From contig JADCRZ010000014.1 of the NCBI GenBank assembly GCA_015069695.1, positions 1 to 64,000 of the forward strand: a stretch of DNA of 64,000 nt, read 5' to 3'. The notes beneath the pieces were generated by a model. That model did no database searches. It was not told the origin of the DNA and worked only from the letters and a program-made list of their open reading frames with translations. The position numbers were made by a program, and so were the translations under genes. Every line of letters starts with the position of its first letter. Within the stretch, counting starts at the first letter, position 1. This document shows, piece after piece, positions 17,270 through 26,134 of this stretch. The DNA is from Williamsia sp. GTDB taxonomy: Bacteria; Bacteroidota; Bacteroidia; Chitinophagales; Chitinophagaceae.

Positions 17270-18229
17270 TTATTGCTGTTGCTGCTGTTGCTGCATCTCG
17301 ATAAACTGCTGGTAAGAATTTTTTTCGATCTTTTTAACAGGTTGCGGTGTCAGGATATTTACAATTTCAGGGTTGGTATACCCATCCTCATGTGCTACCG
17401 TTACCCCTACTTCCAGGTTCTGGTTGGAAACACCTTTGAACGTTCCCCTTACAGGCGAACAATCCCTGAAATTGCGGCCCACAGCCAGGCGAACATGCAG
17501 ATTTGTTGCCAGGCAATTGTTGGTGGGGTCAAAGCCCAGCCAGCCATAGAAAGGAATAAGGGCTTCCACCCAGGCGTGTGTGGCCCCTTCGCCGCGCATA
17601 CCGGTTTTATCAGGACAAACATACCCGCTTACATACCTGGCGGGCACCCCAATCATCCGCAACATGGCCGACAGCATGTGGGCAAAATCCTGGCATACGC
17701 CCGCTTTCAGCTTCCATATTTCATCAAGCGTGGTTTCTACGTTGGTAACACCCTGGATGTATTTAAAGTTGTCGTACACGTATTTGTTCAGCTCCAGGAT
17801 CGCATCAAGCGGTTTTAATTGCTGGGTCTGCAACTCCTTTACCTTTGCCGATACTTCTTCATTTCCTTCAAACTGCTCTACTTTCAAAAAATCAATGTAA
17901 GGGACCTGCCATTTTACCTGCTGCAGATAAGCCCATTGCTCCTCGATGGATTTGTCTATTTCCGGCAGGGGTCTGGGTTCTGTGATCACTTCTACCCTTG
18001 AATCGATCAGGAGTTCCGTATGCGGCCCGGGATGCATAAAGGAGCCTACTTCGTTGCCGTAGTAATCTTCATAAATCTCTACCTGGGGGTCGCCTGTAAT
18101 GTCAAGATCATGCCGCAACACCTGCTGGTACATGTCTTTTACCGGATACAACATCAGCTGGTTGGTACTGTCTCTTACAGGCGAATCGTAGGTATATCTT
18201 GTAGTATGGTGAATGGTGAACTTGGGCAT
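17270..18229 (-). CDS. Transglutaminase-like protease-fold protein of an ATP-grasp/alpha-E cassette
   Basis: The 319-aa protein has an N-terminal beta-rich domain (about 1-85, starting MPKFTIHHTTRYTYDSPVRDS, the Bact_transglu_N pattern) and a transglutaminase core. The catalytic triad is visible: Cys179 (AGVCQDFAHM), His218 (ATHAWVEA) and Asp234 (GFDPTNN). The C-terminus is a low-complexity Gln run (QQQQQQQ). There is no signal peptide, so it is probably cytoplasmic. It is third in a tightly spaced minus-strand set (23 bases after the alpha-E gene). Comparative genomics links such trios to predicted peptide synthesis and cleavage; whether this one is a peptidase or a transferase is not known. 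Confidence 0.88.
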   Translation of the reverse strand: MPKFTIHHTTRYTYDSPVRDSTNQLMLYPVKDMYQQVLRHDLDITGDPQVEIYEDYYGNEVGSFMHPGPHTELLIDSRVEVITEPRPLPEIDKSIEEQWAYLQQVKWQVPYIDFLKVEQFEGNEEVSAKVKELQTQQLKPLDAILELNKYVYDNFKYIQGVTNVETTLDEIWKLKAGVCQDFAHMLSAMLRMIGVPARYVSGYVCPDKTGMRGEGATHAWVEALIPFYGWLGFDPTNNCLATNLHVRLAVGRNFRDCSPVRGTFKGVSNQNLEVGVTVAHEDGYTNPEIVNILTPQPVKKIEKNSYQQFIEMQQQQQQQ

Positions 18230-18252
18230 GTATGCAGATGTGTTTTTTAAAT

Positions 18253-19191
18253 CTAGAAATAAGCAAAATAATGTTTCTCCAACGCGACCCCTATTTCATT
18301 CAGCGAAGTGATCACTTCCTGCAGATAGCTGTGAAGTCCTTGCTGGATAATGGTTTCAGCCGTTGAGTATTGTACTTTGCTTTTTATTCTTCCCATCATA
18401 AAGGAAACCGTGTTATAGCTGTCGATATTGGCGCGTTGCGTATAAAAGCGTTCAAAATTGAACTGCATCTTATGCACTGAATAAGAAACAGACCGCGGGA
18501 ACTGTTTGTTGAGCACCACCAGGTCAACCACATTTCTTGCTTCAAAGCCGCTCCGGAAGGTTCTTAAATACAGAGAGTATCCCGAAAGTGAAAGCAGCAG
18601 GTAGCGCAGGTCGGCAGGCTCTGCGGTTATCTCCTGTATGTTTTGCCTGCTGAACTTGGTATCTACAATAGTCGCTGTTTGGATACCGCGCTCCAGCAGT
18701 TTGCCGATATTCATAAAGATATTTCCCTCTCCCCGCGCCATGGTGATATCAGCCGTACCATAATACAGCAGACATTGCTTGATCAGGACATCAAGTACAT
18801 TTACCGGATCACCATTTTCCAGCGCTTCTTCTACCCACCCTTCTCTCATGAGATGATAAAATTCATTCAGGCACTGCCAGAGTTCCTTGGAGATATGATC
18901 CTGTACGCTGCGTGCGTTCTCTCTTGCCATGGTAACCACATTGTACACGGAATTCTGGTTTTCGCGGTTGGTGACCATATGCTGCAATACCTTTCTGCTA
19001 TGAAGGGCAATGCCGTCGGCCTCTTCCTCCGTCATGTAGGTAAATATTTTCAGTACCGGCTTCCAGGAAAACTCATCTGTCAGGTCTTCCTGCGAAGAAG
19101 CATAGTTGATCTTCAGCATACGCAGGATGCCGTCACTTCTTTCCATATAACGGCTCATCCAATACAGGCTATCGGCTACTCGGCTTAGCAT
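18253..19191 (-). CDS. Alpha-E domain protein
   Basis: The 312-aa all-helical protein starts MLSRVADSLYWMSRYMERSDGILRML, the hallmark of the Alpha-E (DUF403) family. Conserved segments follow: ARENARSVQDHIS, a LLERGIQTATIVDTKF stretch and a C-terminal helical bundle. No catalytic function has been shown for the family. Its genes nearly always accompany a circularly permuted ATP-grasp gene, as here (43 bases upstream), and often a transglutaminase-like gene, as here (23 bases downstream). It may be a structural or substrate-binding partner of the ligase. Confidence 0.88.
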   Translation of the reverse strand: MLSRVADSLYWMSRYMERSDGILRMLKINYASSQEDLTDEFSWKPVLKIFTYMTEEEADGIALHSRKVLQHMVTNRENQNSVYNVVTMARENARSVQDHISKELWQCLNEFYHLMREGWVEEALENGDPVNVLDVLIKQCLLYYGTADITMARGEGNIFMNIGKLLERGIQTATIVDTKFSRQNIQEITAEPADLRYLLLSLSGYSLYLRTFRSGFEARNVVDLVVLNKQFPRSVSYSVHKMQFNFERFYTQRANIDSYNTVSFMMGRIKSKVQYSTAETIIQQGLHSYLQEVITSLNEIGVALEKHYFAYF

Positions 19192-19234
19192 AGTTGTTTG
19201 TGTTAGAATGTTTTTATTTCTTTCTACAGGAAGC

Positions 19235-20683
19235 CTATTCAGCCAGCACCCAGGTGTCTTTACTGCCTCCGCCCTGGGAGGAATTTACAACCAGCGAACC
19301 TTCGCGCAAGGCTACGCGGGTGAGACCTCCCGGAACAATCTGGATGCCCTGGGGGCCGCACAGGGCAAAAGGCCGCAGGTCAACGCGCCGGGGTTGTAAT
19401 TTTCCGTTCATATAGCAAGGCGCGGAAGAAAGATTGATGATGGGCTGGGCAATAAACTGCCGGGGATCTTTCTGGATTTCAGCCATGTACTTGATCCGTT
19501 CTTCTTCCGTAGCTGTATGCCCCATCAGCATTCCGTACCCGCCGCTTTCGTTGGTTTTCTTTACCACCATGCGTTCTATGTTGCTGAACACATACTGTTT
19601 TTCATCCGGGTTGCTCAGCTGGTAAGTAGGTACATTTTTAAGGATCGGCTCCTGGTTCAGGTAGTACTTGATCATGGCAGGCACAAAGGTATAAATGGCT
19701 TTGTCGTCCGACACGCCGTTGCCGGGCGCATTTACCAGGGCCACATTTCCTTTCCTGTATGCGCTCATAATGCCTGCAACCCCGAGCATGCTGTTTTTAT
19801 TAAAGACCAGCGGATCGATAAACTCATCGTCTACCCGGCGGTATATCACATCTACCTGCTGGAGCCCGTTGGTGGTTTTCATATACACCTTGTGATTATC
19901 AACCACCAGGTCTCTTCCCTCTACCAGCTCCACTCCCATAAGCCGGGCCAGGGTAGTATGTTCAAAATAGGCTGAATTGTAAATGCCGGGTGTAAGCAGC
20001 ACGATGGTAGGGTTGGATATCTTCCGCGGCGAGAGCAGGACCAGGTTCTTGTGCAGGATGTCGGGATAATCGAGTACGCTTTGCACACCGTTGTTGGGCA
20101 GCAGATCGGGGAACAGGCGCTTGGTGATTTCGCGGTTTTCCAGCATATAGCTTACCCCACTGGGTGTACGCAGGTTGTCTTCCAGGATATAGATAGAGCC
20201 ATCGTGATCACGGATCAGGTCGATACCGGCGATGTGTACGTAGATGTCGTATGGAACAGGAAAGCGGATCATCTCGCGCAGAAAATGCGGACAGCTATAT
20301 ACCATATCAATCGGCACCACGCCGTCTTTGATGATAAACTGCTCGTTGTATACATCCTTCAAAAACAAGTTGAGCGCCTGCAGCCGCTGCTTGATGCCGC
20401 TTTCTATAAAAGCCCATTCGGAAGCCGTGATGATGCGGGGTATCAGATCAAACGGGAAGATCTTTTCAATGCCTTCGCCGCTGCTGTACACCGTAAACGT
20501 AATACCCTGGCTCATAAAAAGCCTTTTCGCCTGCTCTTCTTTTTTATTCAGTTCTTCCGTACCCAATTGCTGAAAAAAATCCATGACATCGCTGTACTGA
20601 TTCCTGACCGAGTTGTTCTCATACATCTCGTCCCACGTATTCGCATCCGGAACATATTTCTGCAGTAGATCATTTATTGGCAT
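19235..20683 (-). CDS. Circularly permuted type 2 ATP-grasp protein
   Basis: From the ATG at 20681-20683 the product has 482 residues (MPINDLLQKYVPDANTWDEMYE...). A TTG 51 bases upstream is also in frame but less likely. Diagnostic segments are ILEDNLRTPSGVSYMLENR, DVIYRRVDDEFIDPL, GNVALVNAPGNGVSDDKAIY and KTNESGGYGMLMG. These are the permuted ATP-grasp pattern (DUF404/DUF407). Such enzymes are predicted amide ligases that join amino acids or modify a peptide using ATP. It is the first gene of the cassette with alpha-E and transglutaminase-like partners. No Ntn-hydrolase/proteasome-like gene, sometimes found in these loci, is present. Confidence 0.88.
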   Translation of the reverse strand: MPINDLLQKYVPDANTWDEMYENNSVRNQYSDVMDFFQQLGTEELNKKEEQAKRLFMSQGITFTVYSSGEGIEKIFPFDLIPRIITASEWAFIESGIKQRLQALNLFLKDVYNEQFIIKDGVVPIDMVYSCPHFLREMIRFPVPYDIYVHIAGIDLIRDHDGSIYILEDNLRTPSGVSYMLENREITKRLFPDLLPNNGVQSVLDYPDILHKNLVLLSPRKISNPTIVLLTPGIYNSAYFEHTTLARLMGVELVEGRDLVVDNHKVYMKTTNGLQQVDVIYRRVDDEFIDPLVFNKNSMLGVAGIMSAYRKGNVALVNAPGNGVSDDKAIYTFVPAMIKYYLNQEPILKNVPTYQLSNPDEKQYVFSNIERMVVKKTNESGGYGMLMGHTATEEERIKYMAEIQKDPRQFIAQPIINLSSAPCYMNGKLQPRRVDLRPFALCGPQGIQIVPGGLTRVALREGSLVVNSSQGGGSKDTWVLAE

Positions 20684-20778
20684 TCTAAACAGTTTTTTGG
20701 TCCTAATGGAAGCAATTTCATCGTGTAAAACCAAATATAAATAACTATATGCTCATATTTTCCAAAACAAGATAAAAA

Positions 20779-20806
20779 TTGATCTTTGCAAATACCACCT
20801 ATTTTG
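20779..20806 (+). promoter_or_regulatory. Putative kdsB promoter with near-leaderless geometry
   Basis: TTG (20779-20781) is separated by 18 bases from TATTTTG (20800-20806), a slightly short form of TAnnTTTG. The box ends 7 bases before the kdsB ATG, so transcription would begin at about the start codon. Confidence 0.4.
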
Positions 20807-20813
20807 CCCCCAT

Positions 20814-21542
20814 ATGAAGAATATAGCCATGATACCAGCCCGTTATGCCGCTTCCCGCTTTCCTGCAAAGCTGATGCAGCCCCTGGGCGAAAAAACTGTG
20901 ATCCGCCACACGTACGAGAATACGGTAGCCACCGGTCTGTTCGACGAAGTAATGGTCGTAACCGATAGCGACATTATTTTCGAGGAGATTGTTTCGCACG
21001 GCGGAAAAGCCAGGATGAGCATCCGCCAGCACGAAAGCGGCAGCGACCGCATTGCAGAAGCGGTGGCCGATATGGATGTAGAAGTCATTTTAAATGTACA
21101 GGGCGATGAACCTTTTATTAAAAAAGAACCCCTGCAGCAACTGCTGGCTGTGTTCGAGGGAGAAGAAGGGAAAAAGGTACAGGTCGCTTCGCTGATGAGA
21201 ATCATCAGGGACCGGCAACTGATTGAGGATCCTAATAACGTAAAGGTGGTCGTGGATGAAAGGGGAAATTCCCTGCTCTTTAGCCGGAGCGTTGTTCCTT
21301 ACCCCCGCAACCCGGATGCCTCCACACCTTATTATCATCATATAGGCGTGTATGCTTTCCGCAAGCAGTCCCTGCTCAACTTTACCACCTGGCCCATCAC
21401 GCCGCTGGAAGCAGCGGAAAAGATCGAGTGCCTGCGCTATCTCGAACACGGCATTCCGCTTAAAATGGTGCTCACCGATTTTAAAGGGATTGGTATTGAT
21501 GCGCCGGAAGACCTGGCGGCGGCTGAAAGGTTCTTTAAGTGA
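20814..21542 (+). CDS. kdsB: 3-deoxy-manno-octulosonate cytidylyltransferase
   Basis: The 242-aa enzyme activates Kdo with CTP to give CMP-Kdo, which the Kdo transferase uses for the LPS core. The nucleotide-binding N-terminus IPARYAASRFPAKLMQPLG is characteristic. ESGSDRIAEA, the metal-binding VQGDEPFI segment, and the C-terminal HIGVYAFR and EKIECLRYLEHG motifs also fit. Length is as usual. It is a single gene facing the TPR gene and divergent from the ATP-grasp cassette. The ATG at 20814 has very little room for a leader if the nearby promoter box is used. Confidence 0.95.
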   Translation: MKNIAMIPARYAASRFPAKLMQPLGEKTVIRHTYENTVATGLFDEVMVVTDSDIIFEEIVSHGGKARMSIRQHESGSDRIAEAVADMDVEVILNVQGDEPFIKKEPLQQLLAVFEGEEGKKVQVASLMRIIRDRQLIEDPNNVKVVVDERGNSLLFSRSVVPYPRNPDASTPYYHHIGVYAFRKQSLLNFTTWPITPLEAAEKIECLRYLEHGIPLKMVLTDFKGIGIDAPEDLAAAERFFK

Positions 21543-21603
21543 TCGCCGGTGCTGCCGGATGAAGCAGAGGGAGCACATCTACTCCGTAAAGGAAGGTATT
21601 TTG

Positions 21604-22620
21604 CTAGGGCTTGTTCTGGTAGTTCTGTCCTGCGGGCAGCTTAAACACGCGGCCACGTTGAAAATCGGTGAACTCTTTGTAGTTCTCACTGTGGGTGGTG
21701 GTCCAGTTCTGGTAAGCGGTGAGGTTTTGTACGGGGCCAAACAGCCATTGGTTATACGCATCAAACAAGCCTTCCCGCAGGAGCTGGCGGTGGTACTCGA
21801 ACAACCGGAATGGAAATTTTGAGGCATAGGTCTTGTCCCAGTTCAGCACAAACCTGGTGCGGATCATGGTAAGTGATTCCGGTGTGATGCCCATGGAAGC
21901 TACAGTCGATTGCCGGTTCAGGGTGTTGAGGTAAGCTGTGGTAAATTCGTTTTTACCCTCCGTTCCTTTTGTGAGGTCAACATCTGTAAACAATTTCCGG
22001 TACCCATCCAGCAGCAGGTTCTTTACTTCGATCGTCCGGCGCGAGTAACTTTCCATGTTTACAAACACCTCTGCATAGATAATGCTCCAGACCCTGTCTG
22101 ATGTAGCAACATAGTACCGGGCAGCATTGTAGTAATTACCGGAATAGTTGGGGTCTACTTCAATGCCTTTTTCCCATTGCCGGATGGCGGTGTTGTTTCG
22201 CTGGTCAGATAGAAACTCTCCATATTCATTGTACAATACCCCACTGGAGGGATATTTTTTCAATGCTTTTTTATACAATCTATCCGCCTCCCCTGCATTG
22301 TTTTTTGCCTTGTAGATCAATCCCGCTACCTGGTAGATCTGTACATCAGCATCCCGGCCCTCTGCCAGCGGTTTGATGATTTCTTCGGCCTTGTTGTAAT
22401 CTTCCTGCATGTAGTAAGCAAAGGCCAGGTCTCTTACCACCCCAGCATTTTCAGGCTCCTGCTGGCGGGCGCGGCCCAGCACCAGCACAGCGTTGGCATA
22501 ATCGCCCTGCTTTAAAAAGTTCTTGGCCGTCTCCTGCAGGGTTTTTGCATCCGTTTGCTGGGCATGGGCATGTACGATGAGGATCAGAAAAGGAAGAAAG
22601 AGGAAGTGTTTAATATGCAT
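21604..22620 (-). CDS. Exported tetratricopeptide-repeat protein
   Basis: The 338-aa protein has a signal peptide ending HAHAQQ (about residue 21) and at least three TPR-like helical hairpins between about 28 and 170, for example GDYANAVLVLGRARQQEPEN and EDYNKAEEIIKPLAEGRDA. The C-terminal half is a unique segment rich in aromatic residues (RFVLNWDKTYASKFPFRLFEYHRQ). It is likely periplasmic and acts in protein contacts; its partner is unknown. It is the last gene of a minus-strand run after serC and DUF1015, spaced by 80 bases. Confidence 0.75.
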   Translation of the reverse strand: MHIKHFLFLPFLILIVHAHAQQTDAKTLQETAKNFLKQGDYANAVLVLGRARQQEPENAGVVRDLAFAYYMQEDYNKAEEIIKPLAEGRDADVQIYQVAGLIYKAKNNAGEADRLYKKALKKYPSSGVLYNEYGEFLSDQRNNTAIRQWEKGIEVDPNYSGNYYNAARYYVATSDRVWSIIYAEVFVNMESYSRRTIEVKNLLLDGYRKLFTDVDLTKGTEGKNEFTTAYLNTLNRQSTVASMGITPESLTMIRTRFVLNWDKTYASKFPFRLFEYHRQLLREGLFDAYNQWLFGPVQNLTAYQNWTTTHSENYKEFTDFQRGRVFKLPAGQNYQNKP

Positions 22621-22700
22621 ACAAAATGCAAATTTACTTTTTTACACAGAGCAGTCAACTGCATCAAGAACAGCAGGAACTACTTTAGCATTTTATCTAC

Positions 22701-23915
22701 CTACCCGATCAAATGGGTAAACAGGCCGTCACGGAGTTTTGGCTCAAACCAGGTGCTCTTGGGAGGCATGATGTTGCCGCTGTCTGCTATGTCGAACAGT
22801 TGCTGGATGCTGACCGGATAGAGGCTGAACGCAGCTGCTGCGGCACCGCTGTTCACTCTTTCCTCCAGCTCTTTCAAACCCCGGATGCCCCCAACAAAAT
22901 CAATGCGCTTGTCGGTGCGGGGATCTTTGATACCCAGTATCTTATCCAGGATGCCATTCTGCAGAATGGTTACATCCAGCACGCCGATCGGATCTTCCTG
23001 ATAAGTGCCTTCTTTCGCCAGCAGCTTGTACCAGCTTCCGTCGAGGTAAAGTCCGAACTCGTGCAAACGGGCAGGAGAAAAGGCGGTACCCAGTTTTGTT
23101 ACTTCAAAATCTTTGCTGATTGCTTCCAGGAAGGCTTCTTCGCTCAGGCCATTCAGATCCTGTACCACCCGGTTATAATCCATGATCTGCAACTGGTCGG
23201 AGGGAAATAAGGTGGTAAGAAAAAAGCCATCGCCCGCTCCTCCCTTGTCTACCTTGTAAGCGCTGGCTGCCCGGTGATGCCCGTCGGCTATGTAGGTAGC
23301 CGCGATCTTTTCTGCAAACAGCCGGGTGATATTACTGATAACATTGTTGTCGTTGATGACCCATACCGAGTGCTGGATCCCGTCATCTGCCGTAAAATTA
23401 TACACCGCCGTATACCGCTCCTTCCATTGATTGATGATGCCATCAAGCTCAGCATCAGCCAGGTAAGCCAGGAAAACATTGCCGGTTTGCGCCCCGATGG
23501 TCTTCATGTGGTTGATCCTGTCTTCTTCTTTTTCGGGACGTGTCAATTCGTGCTTTTTGATCAGGCCCTGTTCATAATCCTGCAGAGAAGACACACATAC
23601 CAGTCCGGTCTGGCTCCGTCCGTTCATGATCAGCTGGTAGATATAATAGCACGGCTTCTCTTCTTCAAACAGGACAGCCCGCTTGCGAAAGCCTGTGAGG
23701 TTTTCCTTTGCCTTTTCATATACTGCCGCAGAATGAATGTCGACACTATTGGGCAGGTCGATCTCTGATTTGGTGATGTGAAGAAAGGAATCAGGATTGC
23801 CGAGCGCCTCTTCTTTTGCCTCCCGGCTGTTCAATACATCGTAAGGGCGCGATGCTACCTGTTTGGCAAACTGCGGTTGTGGCCGGAGGGCTTTGAATGG
23901 TGCGATGGTTACCAT
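22701..23915 (-). CDS. DUF1015 family protein
   Basis: The 404-aa protein starts MVTIAPFKALRPQPQFAKQVASRPYDVL, the family N-terminus. The conserved YIADGHHRAASAY segment suggests an active or binding site, and ELTRPEKEEDRINHMKTIGAQTGNVFLAY is also typical. Function is unproven. In Bacteroidota DUF1015 is repeatedly encoded between serC and serA, hinting at serine or phosphoserine metabolism. Here serC lies 78 bases upstream in the same direction, but the next gene is a TPR protein rather than serA. It is probably co-transcribed with serC. Confidence 0.85.
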   Translation of the reverse strand: MVTIAPFKALRPQPQFAKQVASRPYDVLNSREAKEEALGNPDSFLHITKSEIDLPNSVDIHSAAVYEKAKENLTGFRKRAVLFEEEKPCYYIYQLIMNGRSQTGLVCVSSLQDYEQGLIKKHELTRPEKEEDRINHMKTIGAQTGNVFLAYLADAELDGIINQWKERYTAVYNFTADDGIQHSVWVINDNNVISNITRLFAEKIAATYIADGHHRAASAYKVDKGGAGDGFFLTTLFPSDQLQIMDYNRVVQDLNGLSEEAFLEAISKDFEVTKLGTAFSPARLHEFGLYLDGSWYKLLAKEGTYQEDPIGVLDVTILQNGILDKILGIKDPRTDKRIDFVGGIRGLKELEERVNSGAAAAAFSLYPVSIQQLFDIADSGNIMPPKSTWFEPKLRDGLFTHLIG

Positions 23916-23993
23916 GAAACTACGTAGATTTAAATATATAGGTATGCGATGGAGGGCGTACGGAGCCTCCCCATGTCTTTTTTACAAAAGTTT

Positions 23994-25058
23994 TTATCCC
24001 TTTACCTGCGCAAAATGCTTCATCAGGTCGGTTAGAGCTTTTACGCTTTCGAGTGGCAGGGCATTGTATAAGCTTGCCCGGAAACCGCCGACGCTTCTAT
24101 GTCCTTTCACGCCTACCATGCCTTCCTTTTTGCACATGTCCAGGAAGTCTTTTTCCAATCCTGAGTCTTCCATTACGAACACGACGTTCATCTTGCTACG
24201 ATCTTTTTTCTCCACCGTCGGATAAAAAACAGGCAGGCTATCCAGGGTACTGTACAGCAGGTCCGCTTTTTGGTTGTTGATCTTTTCTATTCCATCCACG
24301 CCACCCTGTTGTTTAAGCCAGCGCAGGGTCAGCATGCACACGTAGATGGCAAATACCGGAGGCGTATTGAGCATAGAGCCATTCTCGATATGGTTGCGGT
24401 AGTCGATCATCGTAGGCAGCTTGCGGGTTACCGTGCCCAGTATGTCCGGGTCAACAATCACCATGTTTACACCGGCTGCCCCTACGTTTTTCTGTGCGCC
24501 GGCATAGATCAGGGAAAAGCGGTTGAAATCAAGCCGGGTGCTGAGCACATCACTGCTCATGTCTGCCACCAGTGGAACATCGGTTTCAGGAATGGCATGC
24601 GTCTGGGTTCCTTCAATGGTGTTGTTGGTAGTATAATGAAAGTACTTGGCATGGGAAGGCACCGTGAATTCGGGAATGTAGGTGTAGTTTTTGTCTTTTG
24701 AACTTGCCACAACTTCAACCTGTCCGAACTGCTTTGCTTCTTTGATAGCCTTGCTTCCCCATACGCCGCAGTCGAGGTAAGCAGCGGTTTCTCCTTCGTT
24801 GAGCAAGTTCATGGGTACCTGGTAGAACTGGGTAGATGCACCTCCGTGCAAAAAAAGGACTTCCTTGTCTGCGTCCAGTTCCATCAATTCTTTTACAAGC
24901 TCAACCGCTTCATACAGCACAGCTTCAAACAGGGGCGTTCTGTGCCCGATCTCCAGGATCGACAATCCTGTATTGTTATAATCCATGATTGCCCTGGAGG
25001 CTTCTTCAAAAACAGAGCGGGGCAAGATGCTGGGTCCTGCATTAAAATTGTGCTTCAC
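23994..25058 (-). CDS. serC: Phosphoserine aminotransferase
   Basis: The 354-aa PLP enzyme converts 3-phosphohydroxypyruvate and glutamate to phosphoserine. The N-terminus KHNFNAGPSILP is typical, as are FLHGGASTQFYQ and the PLP lysine Lys190 in IYAGAQKNVGAAG. I choose a GTG at 25056-25058 as start because the reading frame upstream of it (to 25166) is formed by a family A repeat and does not resemble the enzyme. The repeat sits in the leader, so it could affect expression. DUF1015 follows in the same direction. Confidence 0.93.
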   Translation of the reverse strand: MKHNFNAGPSILPRSVFEEASRAIMDYNNTGLSILEIGHRTPLFEAVLYEAVELVKELMELDADKEVLFLHGGASTQFYQVPMNLLNEGETAAYLDCGVWGSKAIKEAKQFGQVEVVASSKDKNYTYIPEFTVPSHAKYFHYTTNNTIEGTQTHAIPETDVPLVADMSSDVLSTRLDFNRFSLIYAGAQKNVGAAGVNMVIVDPDILGTVTRKLPTMIDYRNHIENGSMLNTPPVFAIYVCMLTLRWLKQQGGVDGIEKINNQKADLLYSTLDSLPVFYPTVEKKDRSKMNVVFVMEDSGLEKDFLDMCKKEGMVGVKGHRSVGGFRASLYNALPLESVKALTDLMKHFAQVKG

Positions 25059-25097
25059 GTTGCGCTTTTTAGTGGTGCAAAAGTAAGGGATTGTCTG

Positions 25098-25174
25098 TCT
25101 TGAACCTTGATTCACAGGATTTGAGGGACTCGGGGATTTTGGTGGTACAGGCTGCTTGTAAATCAAGGTTCAGA
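25098..25174. repeat. Family A repeat between the phospholipase-like gene and serC
   Basis: GTCTTGAACCTTGATTCACA (from 25098) is mirrored by TGTAAATCAAGGTTCAGAC (ending 25174). Arms are about 20 bases with one indel and one mismatch. The right arm overlaps the last codons of the phospholipase-like gene: its minus strand reads TCT GAA CCT TGA, encoding Ser-Glu-Pro-stop. Confidence 0.7.
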
Positions 25175-26125
25175 CATCCCTTCCCGCCAGACCTTGTTTA
25201 ACTGTTCAAACTCCTGCAGTTCTGCCGGGGAGAAGGGGCTATCATTGAGTGACCCCAGATCGGGTTGGCCGGCGTTTACCCAGGCGGTGTACCAGAGAGA
25301 GGCGACGGCATAGATGGCCTGCCGCATGCGGCGTTCTACCATGTTGCCCAGGCGTTGGTTGTAGGCCATAGTATATGCGGTGGAATATTGCCGCACCAGC
25401 GCTCCTTTTCTAGTTTCAAAGGCCCATTTCTGGTCAGGAGGAAACTGGCTGCTGAGCTTCTTTTCAACTTCCAGCACCGTGTCAGCTGCCGCGGCGCTTT
25501 CCAGTACCCGGTCCCATATAAACTCGGCCGGCCTGGAAATATAAGTGGCCTTGTGAATAAAAAAATTCCACTCCTTGTCGGCCAGCAACTCCGGTATCCT
25601 GCTTTCCCAGAACGCATGGATGCCTTTCTGATCCGTGTACTGTCCGTTGTGGTTGTGACAGGCATGCAGGGGAACATGCGCATCTGCTACATAATGGCCC
25701 AGCTCTGCCGACAGCTTCAGGATGTTGTTGCTGTTTTTTTCGCTGAATGCCCGTGTAAGCCGTTGCAGCATGCCGGGTATCCACCAGGGCACAATGCCGT
25801 TTGCCTGCAGGGTATCTTCTCCGTAGCGCGCAACGGCTTCTTCCCATTTCCGCGGCAGGGCGGTATAAGGATAGCTGCCATAGCGGTCGATGTCGATGTA
25901 ATGTCTCGCGCCCTCCTGTGGCAACAGGTATCTTCTTTTATCCGGATCAACGGCGTGCTCGCTCAGGAACTGGATATGTGGCTTATAAAAAGCCAGCATA
26001 CGGGGAGGAAGCAAAAAGACGGCGTAGAAGTTGATCTTTTCATGTGCAAAAAATCCCCAGCAAAAAGAGCGCGTATAGCAAAGCACCAGCAGCACAACCA
26101 AAAGAAATTTCTTTGCCTGGCCCAT
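25163..26125 (-). CDS. Exported zinc-dependent phospholipase C-like protein
   Basis: The 320-aa protein has a signal peptide whose cleavage near residue 22 would expose Trp in CWGFFAHEKINFYAVFLLP. N-terminal Trp and neighbouring His are zinc ligands in phospholipase C and S1/P1 nucleases. The central metal motif ELGHYVADAHVPLHACHNHNGQ is intact. Annotations for this family vary (zinc-dependent phospholipase C or S1/P1-nuclease-like), so the substrate is uncertain. Its last three residues and stop come from a family A repeat. It follows the DUF502 gene by 9 bases. Confidence 0.8.
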   Translation of the reverse strand: MGQAKKFLLVVLLVLCYTRSFCWGFFAHEKINFYAVFLLPPRMLAFYKPHIQFLSEHAVDPDKRRYLLPQEGARHYIDIDRYGSYPYTALPRKWEEAVARYGEDTLQANGIVPWWIPGMLQRLTRAFSEKNSNNILKLSAELGHYVADAHVPLHACHNHNGQYTDQKGIHAFWESRIPELLADKEWNFFIHKATYISRPAEFIWDRVLESAAAADTVLEVEKKLSSQFPPDQKWAFETRKGALVRQYSTAYTMAYNQRLGNMVERRMRQAIYAVASLWYTAWVNAGQPDLGSLNDSPFSPAELQEFEQLNKVWREGMSEP

Positions 26126-26134
26126 GGGAAAAAA

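Noticed and set aside
25059-25166. N-terminal extension of serC to an upstream ATG
   Set aside because: The extra 36 residues are translated from a family A repeat and do not resemble aminotransferase N-termini; the GTG at 25056-25058 is preferred.
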